Below are positions 30,746 through 43,599 of a stretch of 64,000 bases of DNA, one piece after another. The stretch comes from Micropterix aruncella (Eukaryota; Arthropoda; Insecta; Lepidoptera; Micropterigidae). Each line of letters starts with the position of its first letter. Within the stretch, counting starts at the first letter, position 1. A model generated the notes under the pieces. That model saw only the letters and a list, made by a program, of their open reading frames with translations, was not told the origin of the DNA and made no database searches. The position numbers and the translations under genes are program-made. The DNA lies in NCBI GenBank assembly GCA_944548615.1, contig OX155951.1:22475953-22539952 (forward strand). The letters run 5' to 3'.

Positions 30746-31639
30746 CCCATGCTGACCTGCTAAGGACCCATCTCTACAACCCACCCCACAGAAAAGGTGG
30801 ATTATCAAAATACGCCGTAATAAATTCAACCGACAAACGATACTGATCGACGAGCCCTAACCAGGCCAGGAATACGACACTAAAATGGAGAAGAAAAGAT
30901 AAGGTAATTAGAAATAACAACAGCCTAATGGTATTGTGACAACAGCCTGTGACATCAAATGCCGAAAAATACACATGTTCGAAATTCCACCACGCTCCCA
31001 CATGAGCGAAAGGGCGTTGGACAAAATGCTACCCTACGTGAGAAAAGCGTCTAGCGAGAATCCAAGCCATAAATTCAAAAGCTTTTGATCTTATCTCATC
31101 TTGCCAGAATGCGATCATTCTCCATTTTATTTGGATCGAGTCACGATAATGCTATTTATTTCCATTAAAAAAACGACATTTACCTAAACGATTACAGAAA
31201 ATATTTCAGAGTTTCGCAAAATGCTGAGCGAAAAACGGATAAATTATACGGTGCACGAGCAAAGTTTCGGAAAGTAATTTTAGTTTAAGTCAGCTGTCGT
31301 GTTCCCGCCATTGCAGCCGGAAAGGCTTTCTTTTATAAAGCGACAGCTTCTTTTCAAAAGGGGCTAATTGTAATTATATATTTTTGTATCCAAATAAAAT
31401 CGCAGTTATAAAAAAATACATTGATATGCTATTACATATGATACGGGATACTCAGTAAAAATAAAATAAAAATGTTACCATTAAAATTAATATAATATGC
31501 TCCAAACATTTGCCGAACAAACATACAAAACGAAAAGAGTAGGACCTATATATGACCCTTATTGTATACCAGTTGAAATGATTTCGCTTTTGGACGTAGT
31601 AGCACCAATTGAAATGCAATGAGATCTATATTTAAAAGA

Positions 31640-31860
31640 TTTTATTGAACATGCAATGTTTGTTAGTTTCTTAGTTTATTTAGGTCAAACCTTACAAGAT
31701 GAATTACAACCAATTTCTCCTATCCTATGAGGTTGATATTTTAGATGTTGGTTCAGTTCCGATGTCAATGCAACTTATGGTGAGCATGACCTGATTCTAC
31801 ACCCAGGATCGGCTCCCGACGAGGATAATTGCTTAGTCCGACAAGCTTAGTAGACAATCC
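31640..31860 (+). repeat. Dispersed repeat D (partial)
   Basis: Contains GATGTTGGTTCAGTTCCGAT and GAGCATGACCTGATTCTACA, then ACCCAGGATCGGCTCCCGAC, matching 41900-42000 and 48465-48545. The second half of the family is missing. Confidence 0.6.
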
Positions 31861-32204
31861 CACAAGGATTGTTTTTATTAAAACTTATATAATTTCTCCA
31901 TAAATAAAAATAACAATTAGCCCACTGACTATCTCAGAAATCCCGAAATTTTAAAGGAAGTCGTTGGTTTCAAGATATACAAACGATTAAATGATTTTTT
32001 AATCTCAAGTCAACAGATATAACATCTGCAAATATAATAACTCTTCGCCAAAGGAGGTAACATTTACAAGGCGTCTAAAACCTTTTTTTAATCGACATTT
32101 TTTTCTGGAGTGTTGATGATATGTTTTCTGTAGGTGTGTTTAAGTATGATGTACCATAGTACGTTTGATTTTACCACGTTTTGTGAAGCCTCATGCACTT
32201 GATT

Positions 32205-32580
32205 ATTATACGACTGCTTAATAAAAATGGAGTGTAATGTGTTCAGGGTTCATCTATGTCATTCTATGTATGTTTTCCGTTATTTATTCCATCGTAACTT
32301 TTAAACGATTAAGTCGATTTAGAAGTGTGTGATAGTATAGTTAGAATCGTTATATCATCCCGAGTGTCATAGGATATCTTAACTGTCCAAATATTAAGAA
32401 AGTAGTTGTCCAAATGTTCAAATGTCCAGTGAAATAAACATAAATTTACAGTGTTTAGTGACAAATGAAAGGTCTTATTGAGTAGATTTCGGAAATATAG
32501 GTACATGTATCTATATGGATACACATATAAACCATAATTGTTTCATAAAAACTTTATTTTTTAAAATTATAAATATAATA
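32205..32580 (+). repeat. Dispersed repeat C, copy 4
   Basis: CGACTGCTTAATAAAAATGG to TGTTTCATAAAAAC, the same order of motifs as at 21293 and 23040. Confidence 0.55.
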
Positions 32581-32604
32581 TAATACTTAAAATTATAAAT
32601 ACAC

Positions 32605-32775
32605 TATAAGACAAATATAACACTGATATCACTCCAGAACAGACTGTCGTCTAGTGGAGCTGATAAAATCCATCAAATCTGTACTTTCTTTGCTTCGCTA
32701 ACAATGATTAAGTATTTGCTCTTTTCTATACTGTATTATTTATGTCAACATTAGAAATTTTTGTTTTGAATTTCA
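32605..32775 (+). repeat. Dispersed repeat F, copy 1
   Basis: ATCACTCCAGAACAGACTGT, then CTAGTGGAGCTGAT, then AATGATTAAGTATTTGCTCT. It is repeated almost unchanged at 34945-35105. Both copies follow the end of an AT-rich tract. Unclassified and non-coding. Confidence 0.7.
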
Positions 32776-33189
32776 ATAAAATAAAAAAAATAAGAAAAAA
32801 AAATACTTTGTTTAACGGCAGTCGTGTTTTTAAAAAAATATATATTTACTTGTTATATAATATATTTTTAGAAATCACGTATGATTAATAACATACCTAC
32901 AGGTTTACTATAAAATATGTGTAAATTAGCCTTAAATGCTTTAAGAATGTACAAAGCTCCAAAGCTCCAAATCTTTAGTCGGAGTTGCATTTCAATAGCT
33001 ATGATAATTAGTTCCAAAAAATTTGTATCGCTTAAATATAACTAGTTTAATATGTTTCCCAATGGCGACGACGAAAGGTGCCAAATAAATAGTTTCTTTT
33101 TCAATATAATAAAGTGACGTTGAGCATTATTATAGCAATGTTATGATAGCAACGTTATTATACCAATGTTATGACTTTCCATATATTCG

Positions 33190-33480
33190 TATTTTTGTAG
33201 TGCTGTCTCCTAACTGAGGTTGGCAATCATCCTGCATCCGATTTTCGTCTTGGAGACCGCCGCACGGAACAATGCGCCAGTGCTCAGCAGGAACCACTGG
33301 CGTGGATTTTGCAGCCATGATGTCATTGCCAGGCCAGGCCTCCTCTTATTTTGAATTTTCCACTGGGTTATTATTTGCAGGAGTTCGTATTTGGGGTTGC
33401 TCAATGTCCCAAATATTCCAAATATATCTGTTCAGAAATAACACCGCTGCGCCATCTGTGGCCTTTGTACATTATTGAAT
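33190..33480 (-). pseudogene. Non-LTR retrotransposon, C-terminus of reverse transcriptase ORF
   Basis: Minus-strand frame 33404-33210 reads SNPKYELLQIITQWKIQNKR, TSWLQNPRQWF and LFRAAVSKTKIGCRMIANLS, then stops. This is the C-terminal signature of a large class of insect LINE polyproteins (usual form YELLQLIIEGKIEGKRGxGR ... SWLRNIRQW ... MIANLR). Only the tail is present and no reverse transcriptase core lies upstream (33480 onward), so this is a dead fragment. The exact clade is not assigned. Confidence 0.65.
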
Positions 33481-33624
33481 GCCATTCAATACCGCCGAGC
33501 TCAACGGCCTCGATCCATTAGCAAGGTTAAATAAGACAGCTGATCGATTCTCCACCTTTTCCGAAATCACGTGGAATAAAATATAATTTTAAAATAATAA
33601 CCAGGTATATTACCCAGAGAATAA

Positions 33625-34085
33625 CCTCAAATAGAGTTGTCAACTGCAATGGGCGAACCCGTCACCTCATGAAGTTTTAACGATTATCGTTCTATCCCCC
33701 GTGAGGTGAACGCAGAAGACTATTTGTCTTAATATAGCATCGATATATAAGAGCCTAGATAGGCCTTTTGCGCGAAAATGATTGCCGCCAGTAGTAGATC
33801 CGCCAGTACTTCTCGGTGTGAGCGATGCCACGACGAATATTGCCTTGATATTCTCTTGCATAATTTTTATTTTATCGCTCTCTCTCTCTCTGTCAGATGT
33901 TTTTACGCGCAACGGATATGACCCCACTTGTTTGTACCTCAGGGCATTTCTAGGCCTTATATATCGATGTAATATAGGTGCTCGTTGCGCAATTATATGC
34001 GGCTAAACGCAAATTTGCAATCCACATTGCAGGAGAACGGCTGGGGCCATTCTGAGGATGTACCCCGTGATTTATAACTTTCAGA
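33625..34085 (+). repeat. Dispersed repeat, type B, head only, with inserted palindrome
   Basis: 33630-33715 matches the start of type B (GTCAACTGCAATGGGCGAAC, TTTTAACGATTATCGTTCTA). The following 33740-33970 is unrelated and contains inverted motifs (ATCGATATATAAG near 33747 and CTTATATATCGAT near 33956). I infer an insertion into, or a breakpoint in, the type B unit. Confidence 0.45.
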
Positions 34086-34944
34086 AATAAACTAGATGTA
34101 TTAGGCCATGCATGCACATTTAAAGCAAGACTACAGATTATAATGATTAAATAATGGAAAAAGAAGATTTTCCATGTAGAAACATTACTTACATTTTATA
34201 ATATCTGTAATTTTGTCATATTGTTATCAACATTTGATAAGATGTTTTAATTATTATTATTGCACGTCATATCGATTCAATGTAATAGTTATGAATTTAC
34301 CAGGATTAATATTTTTATTAACATAATCCTGCTAAAATTCCAGAAAAAAATCTTTTCAAATAACCTAATAGACTGGTGAAATTATTTTAGATTGTAAAAG
34401 AAACGCAATCAGCTCCATTATACCCCTAGTTTTGTGTTTAGAAACATAGTTCCATAAAAGCCTTCTATTGGTGATTTCATGAATTTGTTGGTGCATGATG
34501 TTGGTGCTAATATTTAAAATAATAAATAAAGAAAAGTTTTTGCAATTATTTATTTTTGTTTATTTATTATATTATATATTATTATGTACGTATATATAAA
34601 GTATATATTGAATATAGGTAGATACGTTTTGTATATATGTATGTGTGTGTATGTGTATATATATTTTATATGTATGCGTGTGTATTTATATATAAATATA
34701 TCTATTTATTATAATGCCTATATAGGTAATTATAATCCTTTTATCCTTTTTTTATTATACTTATATCCTTCTAGCCGTGTTCGGCCATAGCGACTGCATT
34801 GTAGATTCTAGTGACCTCTTTAGTCTTCTCATTTTATTACCGATTTACTAACTAACATTAGATGTCCTTTTTTCCAAATTTTCTTAAATATGTTGCTAAA
34901 AACTTTAATTATTTTAACAGAAAATTTATAAAAAAGTGTACTAC
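34086..34944. other. AT-rich stretch with TATG/GTGT-type simple repeats
   Basis: No genes seen. 34575-34710 is low-complexity alternating purine-pyrimidine DNA. Confidence 0.45.
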
Positions 34945-35105
34945 GTAACAAATTTAACACTGGTATCACTCCAGAACAGACTGTAGTCTAGTGGAGCTGA
35001 TCCATCAAATCTGTACTTTCATTGCTTCGCAAATAATGATTAAGTATTTGCTCTTTTCTACACTGTATTATTTATGTCAACATTGTAAATTTTTATTTTG
35101 GATTT
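34945..35105 (+). repeat. Dispersed repeat F, copy 2
   Basis: Same orientation and nearly the same sequence as 32605-32775; a 4-base AAAA segment (GATAAAATCC against GATCC) differs between them. Confidence 0.7.
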
Positions 35106-36339
35106 AAATAAATAAATAAAACAATGTAATCGCACTATAATTGTATACTTAACTAATAGATGAAAACACTCTTTCAATTCTTTGAACAATATTTTTTTTA
35201 ACAACAAAAAGACTTTTCCAAATTTAGTTAGTATCGACTATAATAATAACATAGCCTCAAAATGTATTTCCGTTTAAGAAAATCAATTTCATTGGGGGAT
35301 TAAAAGAATAATATTGAGATATATAAGTAAATTTCGTATTAATGTGGCAGAGATAGAACGCTAGACATGCTAATACCAAAACAGATCCTGCTTTTTAATA
35401 ACTACGACACCAGGCAAACCTCCTCGTATCACACCGTAAATGGTTGTAAAACAAGAAAATAATTTATATTAAAAGGAATAAAAAAGACGACTTCCGTTAC
35501 ACATAGTGAACTACTGTATATATAATTATTTTTATTAAGTTTTTTTATGAAATATTTGTGGTTTATATATTTATCCATATAGATACGCATATATATTTTC
35601 GGAATGTACTCATTCATTCCTTTTATTTGACGCTGGACAAGATATATTTATGTTAATTTATTGTCAATTTGATTATTTATTTTTTTTTTTATTTTTTTAT
35701 TTTTATTTTATTTATTTATTTCAAACCAGTTGATAGGAGTTCCTACACTTGGTTAAGTCAAAAGTAATGAAAATAACAAGTATAATATTTAAATAAATAC
35801 CTATTAAGGTATAACATATGATCGTCAGTATTGCAAGGTATGAACGTTGAACATCCAAGCGCAGATTTTCTATGTAGAGGAAACAACATTTTCCAATATT
35901 TTCAATCAAAATTCTTAATTAATTTCGTAAAATTTTCTATCTAATTTTCTATATAGTCCTAAGTACTAAATAATCAAATAAATATTGGATAATTTCCCAA
36001 ATTATCATACGGGAAGATATTTTAAAGAAAAAACACAAATACAAACAAATCAGTAATAATAATTATTGTCAATAGCCAATAGTTTGAAGAAGAAAAAAAA
36101 ACGCAATTGTAAAATAGTCAATAATAGAAAGAATAAGGAATAATAATAGTCAAGTAGGTCAATAGAGCTGCGAAAAATTGATGTTGTCGAAATCCTCAAT
36201 GCTATAAATGGGGTTTTTAGTCAAAATACCCTGTACCTTTTTCTTAAAGTGAACCTCCCCAAGGCCCCTGATGTGTAATGGAAGTTTGTTGTAGAATAAG
36301 TAAGATTGGCAGAGAAAGCTATTTTATTGTTAATTAATT
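35106..36339. other. AT-rich stretch, repeat C debris only
   Basis: 35555-35670 resembles the end of repeat C on the minus strand. Otherwise nothing is recognised. Confidence 0.4.
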
Positions 36340-36503
36340 GACAATAATTTGGACATTAATTACCCTTGGACATTAAATTACCCTTGGACACTCGGGATGA
36401 CATAGCATTCTTCTAAATCAGTTCGAGCGTTTAGAAACGTAAAACATAGATGAACCCTGAAAACATTACACTCCTTTTTTGTCGGGCAGTCGTGTAAAAA
36501 AAG
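36340..36503 (-). repeat. Dispersed repeat C, minus copy
   Basis: Complement of CACGACTGCCCGACAAAAAA and the AACGCTCGAACTGATTTAGA region. A CCTTGGACATTAA direct repeat occurs in its tail. Confidence 0.6.
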
Positions 36504-36914
36504 AATGGGTTCATCGACTTAACGAGATTGGTGCATCGTAGCGTTCGTGGATTTTTCGCGAATGTCAGTCTTCGTTACCGTAAAAATGTAAATTTTTTAT
36601 GCAAATTTCGCAATACTTGTCGTTTATCCGTTCGGCGATACGATCCCCAACGAGGGTTATTAACATGACTGAAACTGAAAATAATATGAATATTGCTTTA
36701 TTGCATGCTTCTCGCGAACGAAGTATGCGCTTGAAGATAAACGAAATGACTATATTCATGATTTCGCCGAGTTTTGCATATTTGATGTTTGAAAGTTTTG
36801 CTCTCTGCAGGAAAATTTTCAGGTTAAGTTTATCCATTTGCAGGTAATGCACTGCATATATATTCGAGTTTACGGTTTTCTACCTCTGAAGTAAACGCAA
36901 TTTTTGATATTCTG
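36504..36914. other. Unclassified stretch with overlapping short frames
   Basis: Opposite-strand frames of 82 and 95 codons overlap at 36565-36852. Neither has a recognised domain, and I cannot decide that either is real. Confidence 0.3.
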
Positions 36915-37600
36915 GCAGAAAAATAAATGGAAGTCGGTTGGGTCACCACAAGACTTTCCCGGCAAGTAGACAAACCTCCCGCTAACCATTCACACCCCCC
37001 CTCCCCCCGCGCAAATCCTCTCCCCTCTCGGTACTCGAGTAAAATCGCGAATGAATTTCTAAAATTTTTGTAGTATTTTAGTAGTGTCCTGTATTATTTT
37101 CTTACCATATTTGTAGTATTTTCTGTAGTATTAAAATATTATCTTTTCGTACTATATTTGTAGTATTTTCCGTGGTTATAAAATTGTATTTTTTCATTAT
37201 GATGTATTATTTTGAAAAAAAAAAATATGTTAGTTGACTGGAAGATATTGCTAGTTGGTTGACTGGAAGTTATTGCTACGTAGCAATAAGTCCGCCATTG
37301 TACTTTGTTTTATTGTGCAATAAGGAGATATTCATTCATTCGTTCATTCTATATTTCATTTAATATGGCGGAGTTTAAAATGTTTAAAATTGCATGTATT
37401 TAAATGCAATGTTTCGAGGTGGAAGTATGACTAGCGCGTACCCTGGTGGAACGACTTCCACCACAATCTTTTCAATTCTTACCATGACCAAATGAAGCCT
37501 GTATGCCAAATTTCAGCTCAATCGGATAAAGCGCCTGAGCGCTATCGTGGAGGAATACACACAGTACCACAGACACACAGACAGATGTGCGTTCACATTA
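36915..37600 (+). repeat. Dispersed repeat E, plus copy
   Basis: Begins GTCACCACAAGACTTTCCCG and GCAAGTAGAC, passes a C-rich tract and a TAGTATTTT-rich section, and ends CTCAATCGGATAAAGCGCCT and ATCGTGGAGGAATACACA. A segment at 37275-37350 (CAATAAGTCCGCCATTG, TTGTGCAATAAGG) looks like the tail of another retroelement. The minus copy is at 47090-47650. Confidence 0.55.
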
Positions 37601-37909
37601 CTTTCCTTCTGTTGAGAAAGTAATACTGCGATAAGAACGCGTTTAAATTATGATGGACACCACTCCAAATCTGCCAGACGAAGAGTTAAGCACCGATAAA
37701 TATTTATTTTCTTTCATTCGACGACAAGTATCCCTATCATTTAAGGTTATAATTATGTTTAATATATAACAAATCTATTCTTTGAATGATTTTAACGAAA
37801 CTTCAGCTCGCGATTGAAGTCCCGTTTGCATTTTTTATTCCGTGTTATAAATGTCTCGAATTTATGGGGTTAAACCTTACAAAGAATCAAATTTCTTGCA
37901 AATATGAAA
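37601..37909. other. No recognised features
   Basis: Nothing beyond AT-rich sequence seen. Confidence 0.4.
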
Positions 37910-38025
37910 TCGAAGTCTAGCGCTGTTGTTAGACATTATAAATAAGAGAAAAACGGATATTACTGCTTAAGTTTGAAGCCCCGATGTTTCAGCGATATTA
38001 CAACCGCCGCTGTTAATGCTAGTAT
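37910..38025. repeat. Diverged Penelope-like terminal segment
   Basis: TAGACATTATAAATAAGAGA, CGATGTTTCAGCGATATTAC and AACCGCCGCTGTT parallel the left arm of the fold-back at 2494-2576 with many substitutions. It is followed by a poly-T run at 38028-38043. Confidence 0.5.
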
Positions 38026-38043
38026 CTTTTTTTTTTTTTTTTT

Positions 38044-39060
38044 CTTTACGATAAAAAAATATGTATGAATGTTTGCTAATCTGACTTGTTTACCAGTATA
38101 CCAATAAAATGAATATGAATATGATATTTCATGAATTTTTTGAACACTAACATTGCCTATGAAAAATTAAACTTTTGATTGATAAACCTATCAAGACCAT
38201 TTAGTATTCTACCCTTTGCCTTTGGAGAGATATTTTGATTGATGAGTTATTTTTAGATAGAAAATAGCTTCTTGCATTTTATACAGCGTGTTTGGTAGTA
38301 CGACATGCATTATACATACTCATTCAAAGTTACAAAAGCTCATTAAAAGTTATAAAAACTGCTTTTGGTATCCCGCATTCCGTATCCAGCGTGTATCACT
38401 ATTGTAGTATAGCTGATATATTGATGCGTAGTTCGGGTTAAGAGGATGATGCAGAAGCCGCATAGTCCTACTACTGTATTGTCCACAGTTATGCCCCATT
38501 TAAAAATCAATCAAAATTAATTTGATAATTATCTAAATAAACACATTGCATACATTCGATACCTTATGAAATAGGTGTATTTAAGTATGCGATGCATGGT
38601 TACTAGATAAATAAAAAAAATGGTTCGATATTTTTCTTCAGTACAATATAAGACTATTTCAATATTTCTTTTACCTTTTATATCACCGCCAAGTTTATAA
38701 CACATCAGTAAGGCTATGAAAGCAGTCGCATTTTGATTGTCTAGATGGTTCCGATATTTCTTTATTTTTAGAATTCATGCATTTTTGATTTCGACCATGT
38801 TTTTTATGTAAAGAGCACTTGTTCGCTGTTGATCTTCTTGGAAGACTAATCTAATTATATATTCAAGTCTATATTTAGGAATTGGCATTCGTAGATTTAA
38901 TCAATGTGCTAAATGTATTGTTTTTTGCTTAAATTCAACTATATTGGAGATATTTAATTTTGCAAAAGGATAACTTTGGTTTTTGAGATAGACGGATGAA
39001 GGGTGATTGTTTATCGGGCACTCCCATTAAATCAACATAGCGCAGTCGAAAGTTGTGGGA
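38044..39060. other. No recognised features
   Basis: AT-rich, no coding exon or element terminus that I can support. Confidence 0.4.
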
Positions 39061-39064
39061 AATC

Positions 39065-39170
39065 CATACATCCCCCCCCCCTGCCCCCCCCTAGATAGGT
39101 TCTAGGTGTGAGGGGCAGGGAGTTGGTGGGGAGGAGAGCAGGAGAGTAGGAAGGAGGAGCTGCAGGGGTT
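39065..39170. repeat. C-run followed by G/purine-rich tract
   Basis: CCCCCCCCCCTGCCCCCCCC near 39070, then a plus-strand purine-rich stretch with GGGG and GGAGG runs to 39170. It could form unusual structures; no gene context. Confidence 0.6.
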
Positions 39171-41330
39171 TTTTCTATTGCCAAATAAAGCATATCGTCG
39201 ATTTTATTAAAACTAGGTTAATGGGTTTAAAAGTTATGACTTTTTATGCTCTTTAATTTTGCAACGCAATAATGAGTAGTCTGATTTATTAAAAACCCCG
39301 TAGTAGTTTTTTTTTAGTAAAACGGAGAAACAAAAATAATGATAGTGCAACTTAAAATGGGCATTGACAGTCGTCCTTATTACTATTGGGCAATATATGG
39401 GAAACTATTGTACAAACCATATTAATAAAACTATATTTGAAATCATGTAACGCGTTATTGGGATATCGTGGAAGCAAAAAAATCCGCCGTGTCGATACGT
39501 AACTTATAAGTGTCATAGAGCTTAAAAAAATAGTTTTTGGGGTGAATTCAATATTATTTTGCTGCTACTCGCTTTTCAGCGATGCGGCTGCGTAATAATA
39601 ATGTAATGGCCACTCTACACATTGGCCAATGCTTGGCCGCATCGCTAAGGTGAAAGCGTGTCGGTTCTACTGTGATGTGTGAAAAATGTATGGAAAAAAG
39701 CGAGAGAGATATAGGTAGTGGCCAACGTTTAGAGCGACTAGAAATATGGCACTGAATTAAGATAATAGCAAGGTAGGCATCAGCATAGAAGACACCAGAA
39801 AACAATTACACTAGACATTTCCTAGGGTCGATTATTTTGGATTGTCATTCTATGAGAAAGGCGCTATTTTTTTCAAAGCAAAATCGGCCACAGTTTACCC
39901 CCAGAACGAAAGCTTAAAATACAACAATAGGAGGAAGTAGGCTTTAGACAGTTGACTCATTTGTAATCCCTCCTACTCAATCATTTTGTCATTTCAAAGG
40001 CCCCATTTATTTCGAATCGCCACTGAATAGTCTCCGCAGCTGTCTGTGTTCATCAATGCGCTTGGCGCGAACGAAAATTCTATTTAAAAAATGGGTAAAA
40101 TTCGTCTCGTGCGACGCGGCGTCACAATCAAAGATTGACAGCCCATTTCCCTGATTCAATAAAGTAATAACAACTCTTTTGTATTCTACTTCATATCTGC
40201 TTATCAATAATTCATGAAGTGTTGATAATTGAAGCACTGATGCAAAAGAGGCTTTGCTCATAATAAAAAGTCGACACGGTTCGACTTTTGCATTCGTTCG
40301 AACCACGAGTCGAACTAATGCAAGAATCTTCATAGAGTCGACCCTTGCATTCTTTCTTTTAGCGACTCAAGTGTCAGTCTATGAAGTCGAACTTGTATCC
40401 ACGTTTTCGTTTCAGCGATTTAAGAGTCGACCTCGAGTCGACTCGTTCGTTCGAGTTGTCTATTAGACGGGTCAGTAGGTATTGTAAATACTTATTTGTC
40501 AGCTCAATACAATTATACACAGAAATTATAAACACCAACTATAATTGCACCGTTGATACTTTGTCGAAAAAGTCTGAAGAATATATTATTTTTTTTTATT
40601 TTTTTATTTCCTAGTATTGCATCTAGGAAACAACTAATCTCATACTTGTAATGAGACATATTATTATTAACGAATATATGACAAATTCGTCTAACTAGGC
40701 CTAAGGTAGACTTTTAAATGACTATAGTAATTACTAATAAAGCGACAGTTGGAAGCATCCAATATTTAATTTATCAATGAATTTAAATCAAATAATAAAT
40801 CACTGCTACAAAACAATAAATCACTGCTAAAAAATGTGTGTGTGTGCTAAAAAATAACGGGGATATGTACAAATAAAATTAACGGTAAATAGTGTTAACA
40901 TATACTCAGTCATAGTTTCATTGTTATATTTTGTATTTGTTATATATAAATGCTGTTTGTCAACCGAACAAAATAAAATAAAAATAAAAATAAAATAAAA
41001 TCTATTAGAAAAAAGGATAAGTAAAATAACCATAATGTCAACAGAATATCATTAGCACCACCTTAAACACCATCTAGCTGCTCGTACAAAGAAGTTTCTG
41101 GTCCAATGTCTTGAACAACCTTTGTACGATGAACAATATCGCCAATATTTGTTTGTAGAAAAATTCACACATCTAACTAGGCTTACGCCTGTGCCTAGAT
41201 GTGCGATTTGAGACATATTTGACATTGCGAGCTGTCGTTAAAAATATAGAACGGTTCCAACCGGGTTCGTACTCCGACCGAAAGAGGCCGCTCACCGGTT
41301 TTATTTATGAAAATAATAATCAGATAAAAT
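39171..41330. other. Stretch without recognised genes
   Basis: A 108-codon minus-strand frame (40333-40007; LQLSTLHELLISRYEVEYK, DAASHETNFTHFLNRIFVRA) is the longest non-repetitive frame here but matches no family I know. 40265-40450 has many GTCGAC / TTCGAC motifs in both orientations. No splice-supported gene. Confidence 0.35.
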
Positions 41331-41339
41331 CAGTCCTTC

Positions 41340-41385
41340 GCTACTTGCCGGGAGTCTTGCGGTGATACAACCGATTTCTATTATT
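41340..41385 (-). repeat. Head of dispersed repeat E (minus)
   Basis: Complement of CACCGCAAGACTCCCGGCAA and GTAGCGAAGG; the rest of the family is absent. Confidence 0.45.
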
Positions 41386-41807
41386 TATTCCTCGTAATCA
41401 AAATTACTGTATTTATACATACCTACACTTCATTCGCCAAAAGGAAATGAATAAGGAATCAATATCGTTAATATTTACGATAAATTACATAATAATAGAT
41501 CATAAATAAATAGATTTCAATATCAATACTGTTTCTTACTTCAATGATATAAATTTTATTGATATTGTAAATAATCTGGTATTTAATTTTAAAGCAAATG
41601 CTGCAAAACATTCAAACCTCATAATCACCTCTTTTCAATTGTCATTTTTATAATTACCGCTTTCATAATGAATTAAAAAAATAGAAGCTCTCGTATGTTT
41701 AAGGTAACCATGAGTTAGCGCACCATGCAATGTACTGGCTACTTTTCAGACCATTAGTGTAATGAATGATCATTGTGAGTAATGAAAGAAGGCTAATTTA
41801 TTACAAG

Positions 41808-42290
41808 CTTTTATTTACCTTACAATGTTTGTCAGTATGTTTGGTTAGGTTAAATCTTGTAAGCAGAATTAGAACCACCTCATCTTATGTTATGAAGTTG
41901 ACATTTTACATGTTGGTTCAGTTTCGATGACAATCAATTTTTATGGTAAGCATGACCTGATTCTGCGCCCTGGATCGGCTTCCGAAGAGGGGACTCCTCA
42001 ACGGTCAACAGAACTGACACGAAGTTTTGTATACGCATTCAATTATGATAGCCCAATCTAATTTCATCATGATATGGCTGCTGAGCCCAGGGTTGGCTCC
42101 CGACGAGTGCAATCCTCAACGGTCAACAGTACAGTCACGAAATGTTGTATACGCATTCAATTATGATAGCCCGTACTAAGTTTCACCGCGACAGAGTTGC
42201 TGCATCCAGAGTTGGCTCGGGACAGAGTTTTTTTTAAAGCTGGTTTATAAAAATATGTTTTTACTATTAACTTGTAATTGCTAAGCTAGA
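41808..42290 (+). repeat. Dispersed repeat D, fullest copy
   Basis: ACAAGCTTTTATTTACCTTA, GTTGGTTCAGTTTCGATGAC and GAGGGGACTCCTCAACGGTC, then a second internal copy of the CAACGGTCAACAG / GCATTCAATTATGATAGCCC block, then GACAGAGTTTTTTTTAAAGC. It serves as the reference for the copies at 20340, 31640 and 48255. Confidence 0.6.
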
Positions 42291-42949
42291 AAGAGTTTTT
42301 TATCCCATTGCCGCGAAAACCGTGCAAAATTAGTTATATCATTAGTGTTTGTGGTGATTTATATTATTCTGGTTACTTATTACTGGTTACTTATATACTT
42401 ATATCATGTGGTGATTTAAATTATTCATTTATATCAATTACATTCATAATTAGTTTGTTTCGTGTATAACTATGTTACTTAACGTACATTTTATTATTTG
42501 AGTACCTCTGTAAATTAAAATAATAACTCTATTTTCTACTCGACTTATTCTTCATTCTGAATGTCACATGATTATATTGCAAAATATTTTTATTTTTTCA
42601 CCCCCAACGTCCGTTATATTGCGAATATATTTAAAAAAAATATATATTCGACTCATCTTACGTTACTTACACATTTTGGTATGTCACATGATATATTCGT
42701 TTTTTAGATACACGTCATTAAAAAGACCAGCATCTAGAAACAGAAACAAAAAATACAAATCCTTACACATACGTCATTTTTAATGATTTCAACAGCATTC
42801 AAACAAACACACGAAATGCCAAACGATCATTTCGGCCCGAGTTGAAAAAGTGACCTTGCCCTTTTCGGTCAAAATTCTTTTACTTTTTTATCATGTTTAT
42901 GGAGAAATAGCAAGATAGCTATGTATATACGTTTAGGGAGCTAATGGGC
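42291..42949. other. No recognised features
   Basis: AT-rich sequence only. Confidence 0.4.
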
Positions 42950-43590
42950 CCTTGCTGAGTTGGCCACGAAGACCTATTCTGTTCAGGGTTGGTCACACTC
43001 ACGGGTCAACACCCATCCGGCGGCCTCCACGCATGAAGTGCGAGCCCGGGCTTAGGGCTAGTTTCCCATAGAAATCAACCTTCTGGCGTTCCTGGACGGT
43101 CTGCGCACCGTGCGGCGTAAGCCAATCGACTGCACTGTGACTGTCGGGGGAGTCTGGAAGTAGTACTGTTTTCTATAGAGCAGGGGTGGTTGCGGATCTT
43201 ACGGCGACTGCTCTTGAAACGACCATCGGCTACCCGATCCCGGGTGAACAGCCGGGCAAAGGATGCCATGGACCGCGATAGATTCGGTATACACCGTTTT
43301 ACCGCTTCGTAAGGGAGAGAGAGAGACCTCGAACTCGTAACAAATCAAGAGACTGGAGTAATCTGGTCGCAATTGGAAGTAAGGGCGTGTGTGTAAGCCC
43401 TCTGGGTAACACACCTAGTTTTCTCGCGGTTAAGGCTTTGGCCTCTTACGGGCATGTGGCGGAGGTTGACGGTGGACTGTTTTGTCCAAGTCTTCTGCGT
43501 TCACTTCACGGGAGATAGAACGACTAATCGTTAAAACTTCCTGAGGTTACGGGTTCGCCCGTTGTAGTTGACAACCCTATTTGTACATTC
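42950..43590 (-). repeat. Dispersed repeat, type B, minus copy
   Basis: Read on the minus strand it runs GTTGTCAACTACAACGGGCG to GGCCAACTCAGCAAGGGCCC. The second half aligns closely with 9870-10345. It is directly preceded, in the same orientation, by the type A block at 43600-44295. A GAGA run at 43315-43325 interrupts it. Confidence 0.65.
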
Positions 43591-43599
43591 GTTCCTTTG

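Noticed and set aside
36565..36852. Overlapping 82- and 95-codon frames on opposite strands
   Set aside because: At least one must be spurious, and neither shows a domain.
40007..40333. 108-codon minus-strand frame
   Set aside because: Longest unassigned frame in a featureless stretch, but no family, signal peptide or conserved motif recognised; left as unclassified.
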